NCBI GenBank assembly: GCA_050946375.1
Contig: JBMNUT010000007.1
Coordinates: forward strand, 62,001 to 126,000
Direction: 5' to 3'
From: UBA1794 sp050946375
GTDB lineage: Bacteria > Bacteroidota > Bacteroidia > Bacteroidales > Bacteroidaceae
DNA: 64,000 nucleotides
The notes below the pieces were generated by a model. That model searched no databases and had not been told where the DNA came from. It saw only the letters and a program-made list of their open reading frames with translations. Positions 25,302 to 34,156 of this stretch are shown here, piece by piece; the stretch's first letter is position 1, and every line of letters begins with the position of its first letter. The position numbers and the translations under genes were made by a program.

Positions 25302-26153
25302 TTAAAGAATCATCTTCTCAATGGGCGAAACCAGTATGCCTTCCGCCCCGAGCGCTTTCAGCTTTCCGATAATTTCCCAGAAGCGCTGCTCGTCAATCAC
25401 CGTATGTACCGAACACCAGTCCTTGTCGGCCAGCGGCATTACCGTAGGGCTTTTCATGCCGGGAAGCACCTGAATGATTTCATCGAGCCGGGCTTTCGGC
25501 ACATTCATGAGGATGTATTTCTTGTCCTGCGCAGCCCGGACGGCATCCATGCGGAACAGAAGTTCCGACAAGAGCCTGCGGTTTTCGCTCGACATGCGCT
25601 TGCAGCCGATTAACAGCGCCTCGCTTTGCATCACGACTTCCACTTCCTGCAAACGGTTACTGACCAATGTCGAACCGGAGCTGACGATATCGAAAATTCC
25701 GTCGGCCAATCCGATGCCCGGCGATACCTCGACCGAGCCGGTGATTACGTGAATTTCCGCCTGGATGCCGTTCTTTTTCAAAAACTTACTCAGAATGCCA
25801 GGATAGGAAGTCGCAATTTTCCGACCCTGGAACCACTTTAGGCCAGGATACTCTATGTCTTTGGGAATAGCGAGCGACAAACGGCACTTACTGAAGCCTA
25901 ACCGCTGGATTATCTCCGCATCTTCGTCGCGCTCGGCATACTCATTCTCGCCCACGATGCCCAGGTCGGCCACGCCGGTGGCTACGGTCTGCGGAATATC
26001 GTCGTCGCGCAAGAAAAGAACCTCCATCGGAAAGTTCGGCGACTGTACGAGCAAAGTACGTTTTGAAGCCGGGATTTTAATATCCGACTCTTCCAATAGC
26101 GACATAGTCTCTTCGTAAAGGCGGCCTTTGGCCTGCACTGCAATTCTTAGCAT
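25302..26153 (-). CDS. hisG: ATP phosphoribosyltransferase (long form)
   Basis: HisG makes phosphoribosyl-ATP, the first step of histidine synthesis, and is normally inhibited by histidine. The 283-residue product is the long form: the catalytic part (LRIAVQAKGRLYEETMSLLE, VATGVADLGIVGENEYAER, GSVEVSPGIGLADGIFDIVS) is followed by a C-terminal ACT-like regulatory domain (about 210-283), so no HisZ is required. It is the first structural gene after the his attenuator. Confidence 0.97.
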   Translation of the reverse strand: MLRIAVQAKGRLYEETMSLLEESDIKIPASKRTLLVQSPNFPMEVLFLRDDDIPQTVATGVADLGIVGENEYAERDEDAEIIQRLGFSKCRLSLAIPKDIEYPGLKWFQGRKIATSYPGILSKFLKKNGIQAEIHVITGSVEVSPGIGLADGIFDIVSSGSTLVSNRLQEVEVVMQSEALLIGCKRMSSENRRLLSELLFRMDAVRAAQDKKYILMNVPKARLDEIIQVLPGMKSPTVMPLADKDWCSVHTVIDEQRFWEIIGKLKALGAEGILVSPIEKMIL

Positions 26154-26233
26154 GGTGTCTCTTTTTGTTTATTCGTTGTGTGTTTATCTGTTATTTCTTT
26201 GCGGTTTCCCGTGCAAGGCGGGCAGAAAACAAA

Positions 26234-26265
26234 AAGGCTTGCCGGAGGTTGTCCCGGCAAGCCTT
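26234..26265 (-). terminator. his operon attenuator (intrinsic terminator before hisG)
   Basis: On the minus strand AAGGCTTGCCGG, an 8-base loop and CCGGCAAGCCTT form a 12-bp perfect stem followed by TTTGTTTTC. It lies 38 bases after the leader peptide stop codon and about 80 bases before hisG, so it can stop transcription before the structural genes. Together with the His-rich leader it forms a classical attenuator. Confidence 0.85.
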
Positions 26266-26302
26266 TCGTCTTATAGGTCATATAGCCATACGCTTCCGAC
26301 GC

Positions 26303-26374
26303 TCACCGAAACCTTCTTTCGTGAGAATGATGATGCGAATGGAAATGTACGGACAGTATATTCATTGCTTGCAT
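26303..26374 (-). CDS. hisL: his operon leader peptide
   Basis: A 23-codon frame (ATG at 26,374, an in-frame ATG at 26,365, TGA at 26,303-26,305) encodes MQAMNILSV followed by HFHSHHHSH and ERRFR. Six of nine residues at positions 10-18 are His. It lies just downstream of a consensus promoter and upstream of a strong terminator and hisG. Known his attenuators stall the ribosome at such His runs when His-tRNA is scarce, which prevents the terminator from forming. The direct sequence evidence is strong; the competing antiterminator pairing I have not worked out. Confidence 0.88.
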   Translation of the reverse strand: MQAMNILSVHFHSHHHSHERRFR

Positions 26375-26389
26375 GTCAATTAGTGCCGA

Positions 26390-26421
26390 CAAAGATAGGG
26401 GCTTTTTCCGTAAGGAACAAG
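26390..26421 (-). promoter_or_regulatory. promoter of the his operon
   Basis: On the minus strand CTTG (26,421-26,418), 20 bases, then TATCTTTG (26,397-26,390). The transcript would start near 26,384, ten bases before the first leader-peptide ATG. Confidence 0.7.
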
Positions 26422-26461
26422 GCTTTTTTCATTTTTTCTTAAGCACAAGGTCTCGTTTCCC

Positions 26462-26752
26462 CTACAACTCATAGTCGACGCAGGCGCGTGCCTTCTTCAG
26501 CGGGGCCAGCAGTTTTCCGGCTGCCAGGTGCTGCGGATGCACTGCGTAGCGGCGCACGTCGTCCAAAGTGTCGAAGTCGCCCACGAGCACCAGGTCGTAT
26601 TCTTCGTCGGGATTCACGTTAAAATCCACCGAGATGCGGCGAATCCATCCTATCGACTGGGGCAACGCCTCGATTGCCTCTTTGAATTGCTGCATGACCG
26701 CAGGCTTTTCCGGCGCATCGGCCAGACTGAACATTACTACATGGCGTACCAT
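26462..26752 (-). CDS. Dabb-family (stress-responsive A/B barrel) protein
   Basis: This 96-residue protein starts MVRHVVMFSLADAP and has the dimeric alpha/beta barrel pattern of the Dabb family: an N-terminal strand with a conserved His (VRHVVMF), VDFNVNPDEEYDLVLVGDF, and YAVHPQHLAAG near the end. Family members include small stress proteins and some enzymes; the substrate is unknown here. It is upstream of the his promoter on the same strand, so probably not part of the his operon. Confidence 0.85.
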   Translation of the reverse strand: MVRHVVMFSLADAPEKPAVMQQFKEAIEALPQSIGWIRRISVDFNVNPDEEYDLVLVGDFDTLDDVRRYAVHPQHLAAGKLLAPLKKARACVDYEL

Positions 26753-26797
26753 AATTTTCGTTTGCTCCTTTCTTTTTATCGGTTTTCACCGTGAATT

Positions 26798-27394
26798 TCA
26801 TTCTTTTTCCAGATAACCCTGCCGGCGCAGTTCTTCCGCAACTTCCACGAGTTCCGCATACCACGCCTTACCGAAGCGCGCCTCGAGCGGTTCGCGCAGG
26901 AACCGATAGAGCAAAATGCCCTCGCGGCGCCCTTTTTCGCGGGCGGCGGCGCATACTTCCCACCGGTGGTAATTCAGCGCGCAGAAGTCCTTGTATTCCG
27001 TCACGCGCAACGGATAGAGAAAACAGGAAACCGGCTTGCGGAAACTCCCCGCGAGCCTCCCCTCGCGCGCCGCCTTTTCCACGGCACAGAGGCAGCATCC
27101 TTGCGCGTCGTAGCAGGTGAATACGCAATCCTTCCCGCGCACGATGGAAGTAACCAGGTCGCCTTCTTCGTCTACATAGCAGACTCCCTGCGATTTGATA
27201 ATCGCTTTTGCCTCATCGGCCAAGTCCTTTTCCACCACGGGGAGCGCCTCTTCCAGTTTCAGAGCCTCCTCTTCGGTAATCGGGGCCCCGGCGTCGCCCT
27301 CTATGCAGCACGCCCCGCCGCAAGCCTCAAGGTCGCAGCAAAACGGCTCGCGGAAAACGTCGAGGGGCACAATCACATTATCAATCTGAACCAT
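26798..27394 (-). CDS. DUF3109 family cysteine-rich protein
   Basis: The 198-residue product carries many cysteines in the DUF3109 pattern: CCDLEACGGACC near residue 20, then CVFTCYDAQGCCLCA and the later KPVSCFLYPLRVTEYKDFCA. Such spacing suggests a metal or iron-sulfur cluster site, but the function of the family is unknown. No signal peptide. It lies 45 bases upstream of the Dabb gene, so the two are probably co-transcribed. Confidence 0.88.
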   Translation of the reverse strand: MVQIDNVIVPLDVFREPFCCDLEACGGACCIEGDAGAPITEEEALKLEEALPVVEKDLADEAKAIIKSQGVCYVDEEGDLVTSIVRGKDCVFTCYDAQGCCLCAVEKAAREGRLAGSFRKPVSCFLYPLRVTEYKDFCALNYHRWEVCAAAREKGRREGILLYRFLREPLEARFGKAWYAELVEVAEELRRQGYLEKE

Positions 27395-27488
27395 TGTCTT
27401 TCTTCAAAAATCCGCCGCAAAATTAGCGAATAAAAGCGCATCTTCCGCACAAAGGCAGCCAGATTCCGCACGAGGGGCAGCCGCCCGG

Positions 27489-27596
27489 CAGAAAAAAAGT
27501 CCCGCACCTTTTCGCCGATTCCCTTGCACCTTTTTCCAAATAGCCTTGCATCTTTTTTCCATTTCCCTTGCATCCGCATCCTTCCCCATGCACCGC
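27489..27596. repeat. 22-bp tandem repeat array before purM
   Basis: CCTTGCA recurs at 27,522, 27,544 and 27,566, that is at an exact 22-base period, each followed by a C/T-rich stretch (CCTTTTTCCAAATAG, TCTTTTTTCCATTTC). The first unit, AAAAAGTCCCGCACCTTTTC, ties it to the general family. The rest of this 343-base gap holds only the purM promoter. Confidence 0.75.
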
Positions 27597-27700
27597 CGCA
27601 AACATCGCCCGCCCCACCACCGGCACGGGCGACAAGCGGAAAAGCAGCCGAACATCACCTTTATTATAAGCAAACGAGCAGCGATTTCAGGGAAAATGCG

Positions 27701-27708
27701 TACATTTG
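27701..27708 (+). promoter_or_regulatory. -7 promoter element of purM
   Basis: TACATTTG matches TAnnTTTG and lies 30 bases before the purM ATG at 27,738. No clear -33 TTTG. It supports the start at 27,738 rather than a longer frame that would extend into the repeats. Confidence 0.5.
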
Positions 27709-27737
27709 TCCCCCAATACCAGCATACAAAACGACCC

Positions 27738-28904
27738 ATGGACAAGCAACGATACATGATGCGCGGCGTGAGCGCTGCCAAAGAAGACGTACACAACGCC
27801 ATAAAGAACATCGACAAAGGGTTATTCCCCCAAGCCTTCTGCAAAATCATCCCCGACATTCTGGGCGGCGACGAGGCATATTGCAACATCATGCATGCCG
27901 ACGGCGCCGGAACCAAGTCGAGCCTTGCCTACCTTTACTGGCGGGAAACGGGCGACTTGAGCGTATGGAAAGGAATTGCGCAGGACGCTTTGGTGATGAA
28001 CATCGACGACCTCCTCTGCGTAGGCGCAGTAGACAACATTCTGGTATCCTCCACCATCGGGCGGAACAAGCTCCTCATCCCCGGCGAAGTGATTAGCGCC
28101 ATCATCAACGGCACCGACGAGCTGCTCGCCGAGTTGCGCAGCATGGGCGTAGGCGTTTACGGCACGGGCGGAGAAACGGCCGACGTAGGCGACCTGGTGC
28201 GCACCATTATCGTCGACAGCACCGTCACCTGCCGCATGAAGCGCAGCGACGTCATCGACAATGCCCACATTCGCCCGGGCGACGTCATCGTAGGTCTCGC
28301 CTCCTTCGGGCAGGCCACTTACGAAAAAACCTACAACGGCGGCATGGGAAGCAACGGCCTCACCTCGGCCCGGCACGACATGTTTGCCAAATATCTGGCT
28401 GCCAAATATCCGGAAAGCTACGACTCCGCCGTGCCCGACGAGCTGGTCTACTGCGGAAAACTGGCGCTGACCGACCCCGTAGCGGGCACCCCGCTCAACG
28501 CCGGGCAGCTCGTGCTTTCGCCCACACGCACCTATGCCCCGGTCGTAAAACGCATGCTCGACGAAATGCGCCCTGCCATCCACGGCATGGTGCACTGCAC
28601 CGGCGGAGCGCAAACCAAGGTGCTCCACTTCGTCCGCGACGTACACGTCATCAAAGACAACCTCTTCCCCCTGCCGCCACTCTTCCGCCTTATCCACGAA
28701 CAGAGCGGCACAAGCTGGGAAGAGATGTACAAGGTCTTCAACATGGGCCACCGCCTCGAAGTATATGTAGCGCCGGAAGACGCCCAAAAGGTCATCGACC
28801 TGGCCAACGAGTTCCATATCGATGCACAAATCGTAGGCCGCATCGAGCCTTCCGACCACACCCACCTGACCATCCGGAGCGAGTTCGGCGAGTTCAAGTA
28901 CTAA
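27738..28904 (+). CDS. purM: phosphoribosylformylglycinamidine cyclo-ligase (AIR synthase)
   Basis: PurM closes the imidazole ring in purine synthesis using ATP. The 388-residue product has the AIR synthase fold with HADGAGTKSSLAYLYW and DALVMNIDDLLCVGAVDNIL in the N-terminal half and GMVHCTGGAQTKVLHFV in the C-terminal half. It is longer than E. coli PurM (345), in line with the Bacteroidales form. The start MDKQRYMMRGVSA at 27,738 was chosen because the promoter lies just upstream. It is 42 bases upstream of prfA. Confidence 0.92.
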   Translation: MDKQRYMMRGVSAAKEDVHNAIKNIDKGLFPQAFCKIIPDILGGDEAYCNIMHADGAGTKSSLAYLYWRETGDLSVWKGIAQDALVMNIDDLLCVGAVDNILVSSTIGRNKLLIPGEVISAIINGTDELLAELRSMGVGVYGTGGETADVGDLVRTIIVDSTVTCRMKRSDVIDNAHIRPGDVIVGLASFGQATYEKTYNGGMGSNGLTSARHDMFAKYLAAKYPESYDSAVPDELVYCGKLALTDPVAGTPLNAGQLVLSPTRTYAPVVKRMLDEMRPAIHGMVHCTGGAQTKVLHFVRDVHVIKDNLFPLPPLFRLIHEQSGTSWEEMYKVFNMGHRLEVYVAPEDAQKVIDLANEFHIDAQIVGRIEPSDHTHLTIRSEFGEFKY

Positions 28905-28946
28905 GCCTATCAGACAGAAGCCCCGGAACAAACAGAAGAAAGGAAC

Positions 28947-30059
28947 ATGGCAGAGAACAACACGATACTTGAGAAATTGGACGGACTGGTGGCGCGCTAC
29001 GAAGAAGTCGCCACGCTGATTACCGATCCGGCCGTCATAGCCGACCAGAAACGCTACGTCAAACTGACCAAGGAATACAAGGACTTGGGCAACCTGATGG
29101 AGGCGCGCCAGAAATACCTCACGGCCTTAAACGGAGCCAAAGAGGCGAAAGAACTCCTCATGAGCGAGCAAGATCCGGAAATGCGGGAAATGGCCCGCGC
29201 CGAACTCGACGAGCAATCGCAAAAGATACCCGCCCTGGAGGAAGAAATCAAGCTGCTCCTCATTCCCGCCGACCCGGAGGATGACAAAAACGCCATCGTG
29301 GAAATCCGTGGCGGCACGGGCGGCGACGAGGCAGCGCTCTTCGCCGGCGACCTCTTCCGCATGTACTCGAAATACTGCGAGAGCAAGGGTTGGACCGTAA
29401 ACGTATCCAGCTTCAGCGAAGGCGCCGCAGGGGGCTACAAGGAAATCATATTCACCGTCACGGGAGAGAAGGTGTACGGCACGCTCAAGTACGAGAGCGG
29501 CGTCCACCGCGTGCAGCGTGTTCCGGCCACCGAGACGCAGGGACGCGTGCATACCTCGGCCGCTTCCGTGGCCGTGCTGCCCGAGGCTGAGGAATTCGAC
29601 GTAGAGATTAACGAAGGAGAGATAAAGTGGGATACGTTCCGAAGCGGCGGTGCCGGCGGACAGAACGTGAACAAAGTGGAATCCGGAGTACGCCTGCGCT
29701 ACATGTGGCGCAACCCGAACACGGGCGAGACCGAGGAAATCCTCATAGAGTGTACCGAGACGCGCGACCAACCCAAGAACAAAGAGCGCGCACTCACCCG
29801 GCTTCGCACCTTCATCTACGACAAGGAACACCAGAAATACATAGACGACATCGCCAGCCGCCGCAAGACCATGGTGAGCACGGGCGACCGTTCGGCCAAG
29901 ATACGTACGTACAACTATCCCCAAGGACGCATCACGGACCACCGAATCAACTACACCGTCTACAATCTTCAGTCCTTCATGGACGGAAACATACAGGACT
30001 GCATCGACCATCTCATCGTGGCCGAAAACGCAGAACGCCTGAAGGAAAACGAACTATAA
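28947..30059 (+). CDS. prfA: peptide chain release factor 1
   Basis: RF1 ends translation at UAA and UAG. The 370-residue product carries the catalytic GGQ motif in RSGGAGGQNVNKVESGVRLR and the stop-codon reading region HRVQRVPATETQGRVHTSAA, where PAT of HRVQRVPATE is the RF1 tripeptide rather than the SPF of RF2. Full length. It follows purM by 42 bases, a conserved pairing in Bacteroidales. Confidence 0.97.
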   Translation: MAENNTILEKLDGLVARYEEVATLITDPAVIADQKRYVKLTKEYKDLGNLMEARQKYLTALNGAKEAKELLMSEQDPEMREMARAELDEQSQKIPALEEEIKLLLIPADPEDDKNAIVEIRGGTGGDEAALFAGDLFRMYSKYCESKGWTVNVSSFSEGAAGGYKEIIFTVTGEKVYGTLKYESGVHRVQRVPATETQGRVHTSAASVAVLPEAEEFDVEINEGEIKWDTFRSGGAGGQNVNKVESGVRLRYMWRNPNTGETEEILIECTETRDQPKNKERALTRLRTFIYDKEHQKYIDDIASRRKTMVSTGDRSAKIRTYNYPQGRITDHRINYTVYNLQSFMDGNIQDCIDHLIVAENAERLKENEL

Positions 30060-30060
30060 C

Positions 30061-30128
30061 CCCCAACACTCCGGAAAAAGCCGAGGCACTTTCACCCAAA
30101 AGTCCCGGCACTTTCCGGCAAAAGCCCC
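30061..30128. repeat. 22-bp palindromic repeat array between prfA and the DUF4153 gene
   Basis: GGCACTTTC occurs at 30,085 and again 22 bases later at 30,107, within AAAAAGCCGAGGCACTTTCA and AAAAGTCCCGGCACTTTCCG. The array ends directly at the start codon of the next gene. Confidence 0.8.
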
Positions 30129-31862
30129 ATGGCAAATATGCAAAACCCCTTCGTCCTGAAAAGCAAAGAACGCCTGCTCCGCCTCTTCCGCGGTGCGGTA
30201 AGCCGCTTTCCGCTGCCCATGGGTTTCAGCATACTGCTGACCCTATTGCTCATACACATAGGGATTATCGACTTCAACTATGGAGACCACACGGAAATCT
30301 ACCACACGATTTTCTTCTATTTAGGCTGCGCCATCCCGCTTTCCCTCGGGCTCAGGCTCTGGAGCGAGGAGCAAACCGACCGCAGGCGGCGCATCGGCGT
30401 ACAGATTGCCGCCCACGCCCTGCTGCTGGCCGAGACACTCCACTACGGTTTCCGGCAAGGCGAGAACTGGATGGAGTTCACCATTGCCCTGTTTGCGATG
30501 GGAGTAGCCCTGATTTGCCTCCATGTTTTCGCCTCGTTCGGCAAGGAGAAGGACGACATTTCGGCCTGGAACTTCACGTTCCGGAGCATCGGTTCGCTCG
30601 CCGTTGCCCTGCTCATCGGGCATGTCATGTGGGGCGGGCTCTCGTTACTCCTGCTGTCCGTAAATACGCTGTTCGGCGTTTTCATCAGCGGCACCTGCTA
30701 CTATTATCTGTACGTAGTATGCGGCGAACTGCTCTCCCTGACGCTTTTCTTCGGGCTGCTGCCGCATGGCGCGGAAAAGCACGACCGGCAGCCGCTCGCG
30801 TGGAGCTTCTTCAACAAGGTGACGCGCTACCTTTTCCTGCCGCTCACCCTCGCTTATCTCGTCGTGCTCTACGTCTATGCGCTGCGCATCCTCATACTTT
30901 GGGAACTGCCCAACGGATGGTGCTCGCTGCCGGTGAGCATCCTGATGGCCGGATGCCTGGGACTTGAGCTTTGCCTCTACCCCGTCCGCAAAGGCGAAGG
31001 ACGCCACTTCGACAACCAGGTGGCGCGCTGGCTGCCCCTGCTGATACTGCCTTTGCTCCTGCTGATGACCGTCGGCATCGGCAAACGCCTGCTCGACTAC
31101 GGGCTGACCGTCAACCGTTTCTACCTGCTCACCCTCAACCTTTGGTTCTATGCCGTGTGCATCGGGCTGTTCCGCACGCATGCCCGCCGCCTGCGCTGGG
31201 TGCCCATCTCCTTCGCCCTGCTCTTCCTGGCCACCAGTGTGCTGCCGGTCAACTACACAACCCTTACGCGCCGTATCCTGACACACCAGGTGAAAAACGT
31301 CCTGGAGCACACCCTTCCCCACGGCGTACAGCCCCCGCTCGACGAAACGCAGTACGGAACCTGGCTCAAGGGGCTGCCCAAAGAGGAAGCCCGGAGCATG
31401 AACGACAAACTCTCCTACCTATATTCCGAATTTGGCACAGAAGCCGTCAATCCTTTTATCGAGGACAACGTGGCCTATGTGCTCCACCGCTACCGCCCAG
31501 ACGCTGCCCCCCACGGCAGCTACATACGCGACGCCAGCCTGGGAGAGGGCGAAGTAATCCTCCTGCCCGCAGGCTATACCCGCCTCACGGCCATCTCCAA
31601 CCTGGCAAAGACACTCCCCGCACAGCAACTGGAAGCAGCGCACCTGGCCGTCTCCCTCGATGAGTACGGCCTGCCGGAGGACACTGTCTACATACGCCTG
31701 CAGGACTTCGAGCAGGAACTGGAAACGGGCCGGCTGACAAGCCCCGTCAATTGCACTTGCAACAGCCGCGACACCCGATTCCTGCTGACGCGCTTTTTCT
31801 GTAATACCTATTCGCCGGAGCATGTAACCGTCAACATTAGCGGCTATCTACTCAAACGATAA
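30129..31862 (+). CDS. DUF4153 multi-pass membrane protein
   Basis: The 577-residue product has about ten hydrophobic segments, for example FSILLTLLLIHIGIIDF, HTIFFYLGCAIPLSLGLRLW, FTIALFAMGVALICLHVFA, WLPLLILPLLLLMTVGI and FYAVCIGLF in the first two thirds, and a soluble C-terminal domain (about 400-577) predicted on the periplasmic or cytoplasmic side. This is the DUF4153 plan; function unknown. It sits between prfA and pyrF, genes that are usually adjacent, so it looks like a later insertion into this operon. Confidence 0.85.
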   Translation: MANMQNPFVLKSKERLLRLFRGAVSRFPLPMGFSILLTLLLIHIGIIDFNYGDHTEIYHTIFFYLGCAIPLSLGLRLWSEEQTDRRRRIGVQIAAHALLLAETLHYGFRQGENWMEFTIALFAMGVALICLHVFASFGKEKDDISAWNFTFRSIGSLAVALLIGHVMWGGLSLLLLSVNTLFGVFISGTCYYYLYVVCGELLSLTLFFGLLPHGAEKHDRQPLAWSFFNKVTRYLFLPLTLAYLVVLYVYALRILILWELPNGWCSLPVSILMAGCLGLELCLYPVRKGEGRHFDNQVARWLPLLILPLLLLMTVGIGKRLLDYGLTVNRFYLLTLNLWFYAVCIGLFRTHARRLRWVPISFALLFLATSVLPVNYTTLTRRILTHQVKNVLEHTLPHGVQPPLDETQYGTWLKGLPKEEARSMNDKLSYLYSEFGTEAVNPFIEDNVAYVLHRYRPDAAPHGSYIRDASLGEGEVILLPAGYTRLTAISNLAKTLPAQQLEAAHLAVSLDEYGLPEDTVYIRLQDFEQELETGRLTSPVNCTCNSRDTRFLLTRFFCNTYSPEHVTVNISGYLLKR

Positions 31863-31888
31863 TCTCTTAAAAACTCTCGATAATAAAG

Positions 31889-32722
31889 ATGAACAGACAA
31901 GAACTTTTCGAAAACATACGCAGGAAACAATCTTTCCTCTGCGTAGGACTGGACACCGACATAAAGAAAATTCCCCAACACCTGCTGCAGGAAATGGGTG
32001 AAGAAGAGGCCGTTTTCGCCTTCAACCACGCGATTATCGACGCCACCGCCGACTATTGCGTCGCTTACAAGCCCAATCTGGCGTTCTACGAAGCCATGGG
32101 CATGAAAGGTTGGGCCGCATTTGAAAAGACAGTGGCCTACATCCGCCAGCAATATCCCGACCAGTTCATCATAGCCGACGCCAAGCGCGGCGACATCGGC
32201 AACACCTCGGCGCTCTACGCCCGCACCTTCTTCGAAGAGACAGACGTGGACGCCCTGACCGTAGCCCCGTACATGGGGAGCGACAGCGTTACGCCCTTCC
32301 TCTCCTACCCCGGCAAGTGGGTGATACTGCTGGCCCTGACTTCCAACAAAGGCTCGCAGGATTTCCAGTTCACCGCCGACGCCCAGGGCGAACGCCTCTT
32401 CGAGAAAGTGCTCCGCACCTCGCAGCAATGGGCCAATGAGGAGCAGATGATGTACGTCGTAGGCGCCACTCAGGGACGCATGTTCGAAGACATCCGCCGC
32501 ATTGTTCCCAACCATTTCCTCTTAGTGCCCGGCATCGGCGCACAAGGCGGCTCGCTCGAAGAAGTCTGCCGCTACGGAATGAACAGCCAGTGCGGGCTGC
32601 TGGTCAACTCCTCCCGCGCCATCATCTATGCGGGCCACGACGAGCAGTTTGCCGAAGCAGCACGCAAGGCAGCACACGAGGTGCAACAACAAATGGCCGC
32701 ACAGCTGAAACAAATTCTTTAA
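31889..32722 (+). CDS. pyrF: orotidine-5'-phosphate decarboxylase
   Basis: PyrF makes UMP, the last step of pyrimidine synthesis. The 277-residue product is the longer type 2 form, with FLCVGLDTDIKKIP, AYKPNLAFYEAMG and the catalytic Asp-Lys-Asp region ADAKRGDIGNTSALYAR; the C-terminal GIGAQGGSLEEVCRYG binds phosphate. It lies 26 bases after the DUF4153 gene and shares the operon with purM and prfA, so purine, pyrimidine and release-factor genes are coupled. Confidence 0.96.
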   Translation: MNRQELFENIRRKQSFLCVGLDTDIKKIPQHLLQEMGEEEAVFAFNHAIIDATADYCVAYKPNLAFYEAMGMKGWAAFEKTVAYIRQQYPDQFIIADAKRGDIGNTSALYARTFFEETDVDALTVAPYMGSDSVTPFLSYPGKWVILLALTSNKGSQDFQFTADAQGERLFEKVLRTSQQWANEEQMMYVVGATQGRMFEDIRRIVPNHFLLVPGIGAQGGSLEEVCRYGMNSQCGLLVNSSRAIIYAGHDEQFAEAARKAAHEVQQQMAAQLKQIL

Positions 32723-32734
32723 GCAGTACAGCCC

Positions 32735-32845
32735 CCGAAAAGGCCCTGCACTTTTCCCGCAAAACCCCGCCGCTTCCGGGAAAAACATGCAGGGATTTTT
32801 CTCATCAATACCGGCACTTTCCCACGACGGTGCCGCCACTTCAAA
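32735..32845. repeat. 22-bp palindromic repeat array between pyrF and the HD gene
   Basis: Units read CGAAAAGGCCCTGCACTTTT, CCCGCAAAACCCCGCCGCTT, CCGGGAAAAACATGCAGGGA, then CCGGCACTTTCCCACGACGG and a final GTGCCGCCACTTC next to the following start codon. Five drifting units fill almost the entire gap. Confidence 0.75.
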
Positions 32846-32848
32846 ACG

Positions 32849-34075
32849 ATGAACACCAAACGAAAAATCATAAACGACCCGGTTTTCGGCTTCATCAACA
32901 TACCCGAAGGCGTTTTGCTCAGCCTCATCGGGCATCCTTACCTGCAACGGCTGACACGAATCCGGCAGTTAGGATTCTCGCCCATGGTATATCCCGGCGC
33001 CCTGCACACCCGCTTCCAGCATTCGCTCGGCGCCTATTTCCTGACCAGCGAGGCGGTGACCCACCTGTCTGCCAAGGGAAACGAAATTACCCCGCAGGAG
33101 GCAGAAGCCGTAGAGGCCGCCATCCTGATGCACGACATGGGGCACGGCCCCTTTTCCCACGTGCTGGAAGACACGCTGGTCGACGGAATCAGTCACGAAG
33201 AGATTTCCCTTCTGCTCATGGAGCGCATCAATGAAGAAATGAACGGGGCACTCTCGGAAGCCATCCGCATCTTCTGCGACAAACACCCCAAGCGTTTCCT
33301 CCACCAGCTCGTAAGCAGTCAGCTGGACATGGACCGCATGGACTATTTGCGGCGGGACAGTTTCTACACGGGCGTAATAGAAGGCAACATAGGCTCGGCG
33401 CGCCTCATCAAGATGCTCGACGTGCGCGACGACCGCCTCGTCGTGGAAGCCAAAGGCATCTACTCGGTAGAAAACTACCTGACGGCACGCCGGCTGATGT
33501 ACTGGCAGGTCTATCTGCACAAGACCTCGGTGGCCTGCGAACGGATGCTGGTGAAAGTGCTGGAACGCGCCAAGCAACTGGCCCGAAGCGGGGAAGAACT
33601 GTTCGCATCACCCGCCCTTAATTTCTTCCTCAAGGAAAGAATCGACCGGGAACGGTTCCTGAAACAACCCGAATGCGTAACCCATTTCGTACATCTCGAC
33701 GACTCCGACATCTGGACCTCGCTGAAAGTTTGGTGCAGCCATCCCGATCTCATCCTGTCGACGCTGAGCCGCGGGCTCGTAGAGCGGCGCATTTTCAAAG
33801 TGGAGGTGCACTCTTCCCCCGTCACCGGGCAGCGTATCGAAGAACTCAGGCGCCAAATCATGGAACGCTTCCACATTTCCGCAGAAGAGGCCGCCTTTTT
33901 CTACGATCTGCCCAGCATTGAGAAAAACATGTATAACTTACAGGACGATCACATCGAGATTCTCTACAAAGACGGTACGATTCACGACATTGCCGAGGCA
34001 TCCGACATGTTCAACTGGGACGTATTGAGCAAAAAGACGAAGAAATACTATCTGTGCTACTTGCGCTCCGAATAA
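32849..34075 (+). CDS. HD-domain phosphohydrolase
   Basis: The 408-residue product has an HD domain with metal ligands in LHTRFQHSLGAYFLT, ILMHDMGHGPFSHVLED (about residues 93-109) and QLDMDRMDYLRRDSFYTGV. This arrangement is that of the dNTP triphosphohydrolase-like SAMHD1 relatives found in many bacteria, but the substrate is not known. It is 81 bases upstream of lpxD on the same strand and may share its transcript. Confidence 0.85.
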   Translation: MNTKRKIINDPVFGFINIPEGVLLSLIGHPYLQRLTRIRQLGFSPMVYPGALHTRFQHSLGAYFLTSEAVTHLSAKGNEITPQEAEAVEAAILMHDMGHGPFSHVLEDTLVDGISHEEISLLLMERINEEMNGALSEAIRIFCDKHPKRFLHQLVSSQLDMDRMDYLRRDSFYTGVIEGNIGSARLIKMLDVRDDRLVVEAKGIYSVENYLTARRLMYWQVYLHKTSVACERMLVKVLERAKQLARSGEELFASPALNFFLKERIDRERFLKQPECVTHFVHLDDSDIWTSLKVWCSHPDLILSTLSRGLVERRIFKVEVHSSPVTGQRIEELRRQIMERFHISAEEAAFFYDLPSIEKNMYNLQDDHIEILYKDGTIHDIAEASDMFNWDVLSKKTKKYYLCYLRSE

Positions 34076-34156
34076 AAAGATGGAGAGAAATAGCAGATAT
34101 ATGAAAAAAAAACACGTAATTTGCAAGTGCCGCAAAAGGAACAATACACAGAAATT

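Noticed and set aside
23094..25613. Long open frame on the plus strand over hisC, hisD and hisG
   Set aside because: It is antisense to three well-conserved his genes and its product has no recognisable domain; long shadow frames are expected opposite GC-rich genes.
27489..27596. Possible CRISPR array
   Set aside because: The 22-bp units are contiguous without spacers, degenerate and self-complementary, and no cas gene is nearby.
27546..27737. Longer N-terminus for purM
   Set aside because: It would be translated from the repeat array and precede the promoter element at 27,701.
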